A stretch of DNA of 28,899 nucleotides, taken from positions 1-28,899 of the forward strand of contig JAIFWS010000006.1 in assembly GCA_019658985.1 (NCBI GenBank). Direction: 5' to 3'. The position numbers were made by a program, and so were the translations under genes. The DNA comes from Candidatus Parcubacteria bacterium. Its GTDB lineage: Bacteria > Patescibacteriota > Minisyncoccia > Minisyncoccales > Staskawiczbacteraceae. A model generated the notes under the pieces. That model saw only the letters and a program-made list of their open reading frames with translations. It was not told where the DNA came from and searched no databases. Positions 20,119 through 26,528 of this stretch are shown here, piece after piece (the stretch's first letter is position 1; every line of letters starts with the position of its first letter).

Positions 20119-22575
20119 ATGAGTATATTCACAAAAGTGTTTGGTGACGCCAATGAAAAGCAGATAAAAAATCTGCAGCCTTTGGTTTTGAAAATCGGCT
20201 CATTTGAACCTGAATTGCAGAAGCTTTCTGATGAACAGCTAAAAGACAAGACCAAAGAATTCAAAGAAAAACTGGCGCAGGGAAAGACTCTGGACGATCT
20301 GTTGCCCGAGGCTTTTGCCGTTGTCCGTGAAGCTGCCCGCAGGACATTAAACCAGCGGCATTTTGACGTGCAATTAATAGGAGGCATGGTGCTTCATCAA
20401 GGCAAAGTGGCCGAAATGAGAACCGGGGAAGGCAAAACATTGTCAGCCACCCTGCCGGCGTATTTGAATGCCTTAGAAGGAAAAGGCGTGCATATTGTGA
20501 CCGTTAACGATTATTTGGCCAAGCGAGACATGGTTTGGATGGGTCAGATTTACGGGGCTTTGGGTTTAATGGCCGGCTGCGTTACGCCGTCAGGATCCTA
20601 TGTCTATGATGCTTCTTATATAAACAAAGAAGAGGATAAAGAGCGCGATGAGCTCGGTTCATTTAAAGTGGAAGAAAATTTCTTAAAGCCTGCCACGAAA
20701 AAAGAAGCCTACAACGCTGACATTACTTACGGGACCAACAATGAATACGGTTTTGACTACCTGCGCGACAATATGGTGATTGATTTGAGCCAGCAAGTAC
20801 AGCGCGGGCATAATTATGTGATTGTCGACGAAGTTGACTCGGTGTTAATCGACGAAGCGCGCGTGCCATTGATTATTTCCGGCCCGGCCGAAGACGCCAG
20901 CCAGAAATATTACCAGTTCGCCAAAATTGTGGCTAATTTGGAGCGCGACACTGACTACACTGTTGATGAAAAATTAAAAGCCGTGACGTTTACGGAAGCC
21001 GGCCAGGAACGGGTGGTAAAAACTCTGGGGTCTGATCCATGGCAGGATAACGATATCCCAAGCACGCATCAATTAGAAGCGGCCCTCAAGGCCAAGGCGC
21101 TTTTTTTGCGCGACCGGGACTACGTAGTCCAAAACGGCGAGATCATGATCATTGACGAATTTACCGGACGCATGCTGCCTGGACGCCGCTGGTCTATGGG
21201 TTTGCATCAAGCCATCGAAGCAAAAGAGGGAGTGAATATTCAAGCTGAATCGGTGACGCTGGCAACGATTACGTTCCAGAATTATTTCCGGCTCTACAAA
21301 AAAATCTCCGGAATGACCGGAACAGCCTTAACATCCGCCGAAGAATTAGACAAAGTGTATAAATTGGACGTGGTAGTGATTCCGCCAAACCGGGGAATCG
21401 CCCGGAAAGATTTTGCCGATAAGATTTTTAAAACTGAAGATGGGAAATTCAAAGCCGTGGTGCGGGAAATAAAAGAGTTGCATGCCAAAGGCCAACCGGT
21501 GTTGGTTGGTACGCGGTCAGTGGAAAGAAACGAATACCTGGCGAAGATTTTGCAGATCGAAGGTGTCCCGCACCAGGTGTTGAATGCTAAAAACCATGAA
21601 CGCGAAGGAGAAATTATCGCCCAGGCCGGGAAACCAGGAGCGGTGACGATCGCCACTAACATGGCCGGCCGCGGAGTGGACATTATTTTAGGAGGAAACC
21701 CGGCAACATCTGAAAACGCCAAAAAAATAAAAGAGTTGGGGGGATTGTATGTACTGGGAACCGAACGCCATGACGCCCGGCGTATTGATAATCAGCTTCG
21801 CGGACGCGCTGGCCGGCAGGGAGATCCGGGAGCTTCGCAATTTTTTGTGTCTTTAGAAGACGACCTGATGCGGATTTTCGGAGGTGACCGCATAAAAGGT
21901 ATCATGACAGCGTTGAAAGTCCCCGATGACGAGCCGATCCAGGCAAAAATGATTTCCAGTTCCCTGGAATCCGCCCAGCAAAAAATTGAAGGGTTTAATT
22001 TTGATGCTCGCCATCATATTTTGGAATACGACGATGTGATGAACAAACACCGCGAAATTATTTATAAAAAACGCCGGGAAGTCCTGGAAAACAAGCCGTT
22101 TGATCTGGAGTATTTTGAGAAATACGGATTGTCCAAGGAAGAATTTGAGAAAAAAGAAGCGGAAGTCGGCAAGGAAAACATGGCGCAGATTGTAAGATTG
22201 GTAAGCTTGAATGTCATCGACACGCTCTGGCAGGAACACCTTTCCAATATGGAGCACATGCGCGAATCGGTTAAATTGCGCGCCTACGGCGGAAAAGATC
22301 CATTAATAGAATACAAAAACGAAGGCCATCATCTATTTTCCCGTCTCTTGGAAGAGATTGATGGGATGATCGCAAGTAATATCTTAAAAGCCAGCTTGCA
22401 ACCGCATAGCCATGCTCATCAACATCAGCACCAGCATGCGCCGGCTTATTTGCCGCCTCAGCAAGGCGAAGAAGTGGGAAGGAATGATTTCTGCCCGTGC
22501 GGGTCAGGTAAGAAGTACAAGAAGTGCGGAATGTTGAACACTGAAGAACATCGGCAAAATATGGCAAAGAAGTAA
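20119..22575 (+). CDS. secA: Preprotein translocase ATPase SecA with shortened helical wing region
   Basis: This 818-residue motor drives secretory proteins through SecYEG using ATP. It has Walker A TGEGKTL (102-108), DEVD (237-240), TYGTNNEYGFDYLRDN, the NBD2 motifs TNMAGRGVDI and QLRGRAGRQGDPG, EYDDVMNKHREIIY, and LWQEHLSNMEHMRESVKLR. The insertion before TYGTNNEYGFDY is typical of CPR SecA as I recall it. Between RREVLE and SLNVIDTLWQEHL only about 37 residues remain, where E. coli SecA has about 100, so most of the helical wing domain is absent. The C-terminus has a His/Gln-rich linker and CPCGSGKKYKKCG (Cys792, Cys794, Cys803); the usual fourth zinc ligand (His or Cys) is Gly. It opens a run of closely spaced genes reaching 26177. 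Confidence 0.96.
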   Translation: MSIFTKVFGDANEKQIKNLQPLVLKIGSFEPELQKLSDEQLKDKTKEFKEKLAQGKTLDDLLPEAFAVVREAARRTLNQRHFDVQLIGGMVLHQGKVAEMRTGEGKTLSATLPAYLNALEGKGVHIVTVNDYLAKRDMVWMGQIYGALGLMAGCVTPSGSYVYDASYINKEEDKERDELGSFKVEENFLKPATKKEAYNADITYGTNNEYGFDYLRDNMVIDLSQQVQRGHNYVIVDEVDSVLIDEARVPLIISGPAEDASQKYYQFAKIVANLERDTDYTVDEKLKAVTFTEAGQERVVKTLGSDPWQDNDIPSTHQLEAALKAKALFLRDRDYVVQNGEIMIIDEFTGRMLPGRRWSMGLHQAIEAKEGVNIQAESVTLATITFQNYFRLYKKISGMTGTALTSAEELDKVYKLDVVVIPPNRGIARKDFADKIFKTEDGKFKAVVREIKELHAKGQPVLVGTRSVERNEYLAKILQIEGVPHQVLNAKNHEREGEIIAQAGKPGAVTIATNMAGRGVDIILGGNPATSENAKKIKELGGLYVLGTERHDARRIDNQLRGRAGRQGDPGASQFFVSLEDDLMRIFGGDRIKGIMTALKVPDDEPIQAKMISSSLESAQQKIEGFNFDARHHILEYDDVMNKHREIIYKKRREVLENKPFDLEYFEKYGLSKEEFEKKEAEVGKENMAQIVRLVSLNVIDTLWQEHLSNMEHMRESVKLRAYGGKDPLIEYKNEGHHLFSRLLEEIDGMIASNILKASLQPHSHAHQHQHQHAPAYLPPQQGEEVGRNDFCPCGSGKKYKKCGMLNTEEHRQNMAKK

Positions 22576-22576
22576 G

Positions 22577-23023
22577 ATGGATCACGATATTAAAAAACTT
22601 ATCCTTGAGGTTTTGGAGAAAGGATATTTGATGAGCTTGGGGACGCAGGATAGCGCCGGAGTGTGGGTTTGTGATGTGATTTATATCTTTGACGAAGACC
22701 TGAATATTTATTAGATGTCAGAGCCGGGAACCCGGCATTCGCAGGCGTTATTAAAAAATCCGCAAGTTGCTGGGACGGTTACGGTTTCCGGCCAGGGAGA
22801 AAATAATTTGGGAATCCAATTTGAAGGGTTGGCGGAAAAGATTGAAGGCGCGCGTTGGGATTTAGCCAAAAAACATTACGCCAAGCGCAAAAAATCGGAA
22901 CCGAAAGAAGCCGATGATATATTAGATGGGGATTCTTGGTATATGATAAAACCGAAGAAAATTGAATTGATCCATGAGGAATTATTTGGTTTTGACAAAC
23001 AAGTGCATGAAATTAATTTATAA
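22577..23023 (+). pseudogene. Pyridoxamine 5'-phosphate oxidase-like FMN-binding gene split by an in-frame TAG
   Basis: ATG 22577, one base after the secA stop, opens 45 codons reading ...GVWVCDVIYIFDEDLNIY, then TAG at 22712-22714, then in the same frame MSEPGTRHSQALLKNPQVAGTV and on to a normal end IELIHEELFGFDKQVHEINL. Joined across the stop, the 148 residues match the FMN-binding split barrel family (PNPOx-like) from start to end, with the conserved lnlYW.S...trHs pattern broken exactly where Trp is expected. TGG to TAG is a single base change. There is no other frameshift and the rest looks under selection. It may be a recent nonsense mutation, a sequencing error, a suppressed stop or two separately translated pieces (ATG follows the TAG directly). 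TAG is used as an ordinary stop elsewhere in the window (for example in murB). Confidence 0.8.
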
Positions 23024-23591
23024 GATTTTATTCGGTGTTGGAATTTTTTCACTGATTATTTTGCTGCTTTTTACCAAACAGGACTGGATAGATTTTAAAG
23101 CGCAGCTGGCCCGGGTAAACGTTAACTATAACCAATTTGTAAAAGCTGAGTATGGCAAACCGATCAGAGTGGCTAAAGCAGTGGATGGGGACACGATACA
23201 ATTAATTAATGGAGAATACGTAAGATATATCGGCATTGATACTCCTGAAGAATTTGACCCCAGGAAACCCGTGCAATGCTTTGCGAAAGAAGCAGCGGAC
23301 AGAAATAGGCAGTTAGTCGAGGGCAAGGAAATCACTTTCTATAACGATGTTTCGGTAAAAGATAAATATGGACGGTGGCTGGGATTTATTTACCTGGCCG
23401 ATGGCACCTTGGTTAATAAAGAATTGATTTTAGAAGGGTACGCTTTTTCTTATGAATACGAGCCCGATACTTCTAAGTCTCTGGAATTCAATCAGGCCGA
23501 GAAGCAGGCCAAAGGCCAGAAGCTCGGTCTATGGTCAGCCTGTGATGTGACTACCTTAAAAAGCGGCAGGGAACAAACCAATGATTTATGA
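23007..23591 (+). CDS. Membrane-anchored thermonuclease (staphylococcal nuclease homologue)
   Basis: This 194-residue protein has an N-terminal anchor (about residues 4-22) and a staphylococcal nuclease domain at 50-180. Catalytic and calcium-binding residues of the family are visible: VDGDT (Asp60), VRYIGIDTPEE (Arg73, Asp78, Glu81) and DKYGRWLGF (Arg123). It should cleave DNA or RNA just outside the membrane; uptake of nucleotides is a plausible role in a host-dependent bacterium, by inference. Two Cys residues (91 and near the end, SACDV) could form a disulfide. I start at ATG 23007, which gives a clean anchor; an open frame from 22974 would add 11 residues. It overlaps the split gene by 17 bases and the next gene by an ATGA. 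Confidence 0.9.
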   Translation: MKLIYKILFGVGIFSLIILLLFTKQDWIDFKAQLARVNVNYNQFVKAEYGKPIRVAKAVDGDTIQLINGEYVRYIGIDTPEEFDPRKPVQCFAKEAADRNRQLVEGKEITFYNDVSVKDKYGRWLGFIYLADGTLVNKELILEGYAFSYEYEPDTSKSLEFNQAEKQAKGQKLGLWSACDVTTLKSGREQTNDL

Positions 23592-23791
23592 TTAAGCCAG
23601 GAATTTACCAGCATTTTAAAGGAAATAAGTATGAAGTTTTGGGCGTTGCCAAACACAGTGAAACCCAGGAGGAATTAGTCGTATATAGAGGGTTGTATGA
23701 AAATGGCGGTTTATGGGTGCGGCCAGTTAGCATATTTCTAGAAGAAGTAGCGGTTGAGGGCGAGAAAATCCCCCGATTTAAAGCAATATGA
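23588..23791 (+). CDS. DUF1653 protein
   Basis: This 67-residue protein matches DUF1653 across its length: GIYQHFKGNKYEVLGVAKHS, EELVVYRGLYENGGLWVRP and a C-terminal F-x-E-x-V...G...PRF pattern. The family is small, probably a beta-barrel-like fold, and has no established function. Both ends show ATGA overlaps, with the thermonuclease gene and the CAP-domain gene, so it is translated as part of that set. No signal peptide is present. Confidence 0.88.
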   Translation: MIKPGIYQHFKGNKYEVLGVAKHSETQEELVVYRGLYENGGLWVRPVSIFLEEVAVEGEKIPRFKAI

Positions 23792-24666
23792 AAAAAATAT
23801 ATTATATCGGACTTTTATTATTGATATTGGCCGGATTTTGGGCGGGTTTTTATTTTAAAGACAACCTTTTAAATCTCTACCATGGCGCCAGCCAGGGAAT
23901 CGGGAATATTGAAAAAACGGACTTTGGGAGCGTAGCCGGCCAAGTGGCCAAGCAATTACTGACTCCTCCGCCGCTTAACATCGGCGGGCAGGAAAACAAT
24001 GCTGTTTTCACCAAGGCTAGAATTATAGCGGAAACCAATGCCCAGCGTTATGATAATGGAACCTTGCCGCCCTTGCTGGAAAACACAGCCCTGGATACCG
24101 CGGCCAAAATAAAGGCGCAGGATATTTTTAAAAACCAGTATTTCGAACACGTCTCACTGTCGGGAGTTGATCCGGGCCAGTTGGTAAAAAGCGCCGGGTA
24201 TGATTACATCGTCTCTGGGGAGAATTTGATTTTGGGGAATTTTAAAGATGAAAAAGAATTAGTCCAGGCTTGGATGGATTCCCCGGGCCACCGTGCTAAT
24301 ATCTTAAATAATCGCTTTGTCGATATCGGCGTGGCAATTATTAAAGGAAGTTTTAAAGGAAGGACCGTGTGGGTAGGGGTCCAGGAATTCGGACTGCCGC
24401 TTTCCAGTTGCCCGGCGCCGTCTGAAAATTTAAAACAACAAATTGGAATTAATAAAATCCAGCTAGATGACCTCTCAATAAAAATCGACAACAAAAGAGC
24501 TGAAATAAATAATGAGAGGGAAGGATCGGCCCAGTACAATGCCCGGGTTGAAGAATACAACCAATTAGTCGGCCAATATAACAACCTGGCCAACGCCACT
24601 AAAAAAATCATCAATCAATATAATGCCGAGGTTAACGCATTTAACCAATGCGTCGCTGGGACATAG
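23788..24666 (+). CDS. Exported CAP-domain (SCP/PR1-like) protein
   Basis: This 292-residue protein has an N-terminal membrane segment (about residues 4-22), a spacer, a CAP domain (about 73-203) and a C-terminal coiled coil (about 215-285) rich in Asn, Gln and Glu with heptad-like spacing. CAP signatures are FEHVSLSG (His121), SGENL (Glu145), AWMDSPGHRANIL (His168) and VGVQEFG. The His/Glu set forms the CAP cavity. Bacterial CAP proteins are secreted or surface-bound with largely unknown roles. Cys residues in SSCPAPS and near the end may form a disulfide. It overlaps the DUF1653 gene by ATGA and ends with TAG, one base before the next ATG. Confidence 0.9.
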   Translation: MKKIYYIGLLLLILAGFWAGFYFKDNLLNLYHGASQGIGNIEKTDFGSVAGQVAKQLLTPPPLNIGGQENNAVFTKARIIAETNAQRYDNGTLPPLLENTALDTAAKIKAQDIFKNQYFEHVSLSGVDPGQLVKSAGYDYIVSGENLILGNFKDEKELVQAWMDSPGHRANILNNRFVDIGVAIIKGSFKGRTVWVGVQEFGLPLSSCPAPSENLKQQIGINKIQLDDLSIKIDNKRAEINNEREGSAQYNARVEEYNQLVGQYNNLANATKKIINQYNAEVNAFNQCVAGT

Positions 24667-24667
24667 T

Positions 24668-24973
24668 ATGCAAAAGTATAATAAGCTCGTGCGGGATAAT
24701 ATTCCCGATTATATTAAAGGCAAGGGAGAGGCGGTGATTTTTCATATTGCCACTGAGCAGGAATACTGGCAGAAATTGAAAGAGAAAATCGGCGAAGAAG
24801 CGGTCGAGTTTTCAAAAAATGAAAGCATTGATGAGTTGGCGGATATTCTAGAAATTATTGACGCAATCATAGATTACAAACAATTTGATAGGCAGGAAAT
24901 AGAAAAAGTGAAAGTGCAAAAAGCCGAGAAGAAGGGAAAATTCAGCAAAAGGATTATTTTAGATGAAAGTTAA
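24668..24973 (+). CDS. MazG-like nucleoside triphosphate pyrophosphohydrolase (phosphoribosyl-ATP pyrophosphohydrolase-like)
   Basis: This 101-residue all-helical protein starts YNKLVRDNIPDYI, the opening of a small MazG-like family, and contains EKIGEEAVEFSKN and DELADILEIIDAII, giving the E-x3-E and D-x3-D type Mg2+-binding helices. Such enzymes hydrolyse (d)NTPs to monophosphate and pyrophosphate as house-cleaning activities. ATG 24668 matches the family start. An open frame from 24623 would lie inside the CAP gene and is rejected. It overlaps the CofE-like gene by 11 bases. Confidence 0.85.
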   Translation: MQKYNKLVRDNIPDYIKGKGEAVIFHIATEQEYWQKLKEKIGEEAVEFSKNESIDELADILEIIDAIIDYKQFDRQEIEKVKVQKAEKKGKFSKRIILDES

Positions 24974-25709
24974 AACGATAAAAACCAGGATTTTTATGCC
25001 GCCAAAAGACGACCTGCTTTCTTTTATCAAGGAAAGTTTTTCGAACGCGGATATAAAAGAAGGATCGGTTGTTGTGGTCACTTCAAAAATCGTTGCCATC
25101 AGCCAGGGCCGGTGCGTTAAGATCGGTAAGGATTTTGCAAAACCCGAATTAATCAAGCAAGAAGCCGATTTTTATATTGATAAAGAAAAAATATCCGGGA
25201 AAATATCCACTCTGACCATTAAGGACAATATTTTGATCTCTTCTTCAGGAATTGATGAAAGCAATGCTAATGGGTATTATGTCCTCTGGCCGGAAAACCC
25301 ATTTGAAGCCGCCAAGCAAATCCAGGAATTTATAAAAAAGGAATGTAATATAGGAAACGTAGGCATTATTATTTCGGACAGCCACCGGGTTCCTCTGCGG
25401 GAAGGAATCACTGGGCTCGGAATCGCCTATCATGGTTTTTATCCTCTGCGCGATTACCGCGGCAAGAAAGATATCTTCGGCCGGCCGATGAAATATTCCC
25501 AGACCAATATCGTCGATTCTTTAGCCTCGGCGGCGGTATTTTTAATGGGGGAAGGATCAGAGCAGATGCCTATTGCGATCATTGAAGACGTCCAAGGCCT
25601 GGAATTTACCGATAAGGATTTTTCAAAGAAAGATTTACTGAAGACGGATATGGATGAAGACAGGTATAATTTCTTCCTCAAATCTAATATTTGGAAAAAA
25701 GGAAAATAA
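24963..25709 (+). CDS. CofE-like ligase (coenzyme F420-0:L-glutamate ligase family)
   Basis: This 248-residue protein shows the CofE pattern: VVVTSKIVAISQGR (about 38-51), LISSSGIDESNANGYYVLWP, VGIIISDSHRVPLREG, then LRDYRGKKDIFGRPMKYSQTNIVDSLASAAVFLMGEG. In archaea and actinobacteria CofE adds glutamate to F420-0 with GTP. No F420 synthesis or use gene is in this window, and CPR bacteria are not known to me to make F420, so the true substrate is probably different. Its neighbours are a MazG-like enzyme (11-base overlap) and a phosphoesterase. An AAGGA lies about nine bases before the ATG. The fold assignment is firm; the reaction is not. Confidence 0.82.
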   Translation: MKVKTIKTRIFMPPKDDLLSFIKESFSNADIKEGSVVVVTSKIVAISQGRCVKIGKDFAKPELIKQEADFYIDKEKISGKISTLTIKDNILISSSGIDESNANGYYVLWPENPFEAAKQIQEFIKKECNIGNVGIIISDSHRVPLREGITGLGIAYHGFYPLRDYRGKKDIFGRPMKYSQTNIVDSLASAAVFLMGEGSEQMPIAIIEDVQGLEFTDKDFSKKDLLKTDMDEDRYNFFLKSNIWKKGK

Positions 25710-25715
25710 TATTTT

Positions 25716-26177
25716 ATGAAAATCGCGATTGTTTCCGACACGCACGATAACATGGCTAACTTCCAAAAGGCCATCGATTTTTTAAATACCGAAAAAATTG
25801 AAGTGATGCTGCACTGCGGCGATATCTGCAATCAGCAGACGATTGATGAAGCGACTAAGAATTTTAAAGGAGAAATTTATTGGGTGCGGGGCAATGGCGA
25901 CCACGACCTGGATCTGATCCCGGGAAAAATGGAAATTGAACTGGGCGGAAAGAAAATGGCTTGGGTGCATTATCCGGAAATCGCCAAAAAATTAGCAGAG
26001 TCCGGAACCTACGACGCGGTTTTTTACGGCCACACCCATCGACCCTGGGAGGAGACGATCGGCAAGTGCCGGCTCGTAAACCCCGGTGAACTGGCCGGCC
26101 AGCGCTACAAACCCTGTTTTGCATTATATGATACCGTCGCTGATAAGCTGGAGCTTAAAATTCTCGAAACATTGTAA
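25716..26177 (+). CDS. YfcE/MJ0936-type calcineurin-like phosphoesterase
   Basis: This 153-residue metallophosphoesterase has the full metal-binding set: SDTHDN (Asp8, His10), HCGDI (Asp36), RGNGDHD (Asn60), VHYPE (His85) and YGHTHRP (His106, His108). The family's GNCD is GNGD here. Members hydrolyse phosphodiesters such as cyclic nucleotides or model substrates; the in vivo substrate is unknown. The short length is usual for the family. It follows the CofE-like gene by 6 bases and is the last gene of the run that begins at secA. Confidence 0.92.
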   Translation: MKIAIVSDTHDNMANFQKAIDFLNTEKIEVMLHCGDICNQQTIDEATKNFKGEIYWVRGNGDHDLDLIPGKMEIELGGKKMAWVHYPEIAKKLAESGTYDAVFYGHTHRPWEETIGKCRLVNPGELAGQRYKPCFALYDTVADKLELKILETL

Positions 26178-26199
26178 AAATTTTCAAATAGTATATATT
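26172..26199 (+). promoter_or_regulatory. Promoter of the 69-residue gene
   Basis: TTGTAA at 26172-26177, overlapping the phosphoesterase stop, and TATATT at 26194-26199 are separated by 16 bases. Predicted transcription from about 26206 gives a leader of about 37 bases that contains the inverted repeat CTAGC (26205-26209) with GCTAG (26223-26227) next to the Shine-Dalgarno sequence. Confidence 0.5.
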
Positions 26200-26242
26200 A
26201 ATCCCTAGCACGGATCGCCTTGGCTAGCGGGAGGGGAGATTG

Positions 26243-26452
26243 ATGACGAAGGAGAAGGCGCTCGAAGAACTCGCCAGAATTGGGGCGCTGGACAGCCGCC
26301 TCCTGTCGTGGGCGCGGGCCATCGTTGGTTCTCCGAATGCCAGCGATGAGGATCGTGACCAGGTTGTGGCGCTGGCGACGGATATCGCCGCCAAGACCGT
26401 TCAGCTCCAGCAAATGATCGCCCAGATTGGGGGTCGCACCGCCACGAGCTAA
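26243..26452 (+). CDS. Unrecognised 69-residue helical protein (GC-rich cassette 4)
   Basis: I do not recognise a family. The protein is predicted almost wholly helical: KEKALEELARIGALDSRLLSW, then a short Pro/Asn turn (GSPNAS), then DEDRDQVVALATDIAAKTVQ and a final helix. It has no Cys, signal or membrane segment; a helical hairpin or small bundle is likely. ATG 26243 has a very strong ribosome binding site (GGGAGGGGAG at 26229-26238). The gene is monocistronic with its own promoter and terminator and is GC-rich (38 of 60 at 26341-26400) between AT-richer genes. It belongs with the other three GC-rich cassettes by layout, not by sequence similarity that I can see. Confidence 0.7.
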   Translation: MTKEKALEELARIGALDSRLLSWARAIVGSPNASDEDRDQVVALATDIAAKTVQLQQMIAQIGGRTATS

Positions 26453-26456
26453 GAAG

Positions 26457-26498
26457 AAGCCCGTCCCGCAAAGCTGCGGTATGGGCTTGATTTTTTTT
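26457..26498 (+). terminator. Intrinsic terminator of the 69-residue gene
   Basis: AAGCCC (26457-26462) pairs with GGGCTT (26483-26488), enclosing a second stem CCGCA with TGCGG. An eight-base T-tract follows at 26491-26498. It starts four bases after the stop codon. Confidence 0.85.
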
Positions 26499-26515
26499 AG
26501 GCATTTGATTAGAAT
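26487..26515 (+). promoter_or_regulatory. Promoter of secD-secF overlapping the upstream terminator
   Basis: TTGATT at 26487-26492 and TAGAAT at 26510-26515 are separated by 17 bases. The -35 uses the end of the terminator stem and the start of its T-tract. Predicted transcription from about 26522 leaves a leader of about seven bases before ATG 26529, which has no Shine-Dalgarno sequence. Confidence 0.55.
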
Positions 26516-26528
26516 AAACCATTAATTT

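Noticed and set aside
22577..23023. Genetic code reassignment of TAG to explain the split gene
   Set aside because: TAG ends murB (20031-20033), the CAP gene (24664-24666) and the GT2 gene at plausible places, so it is a normal stop in this genome.
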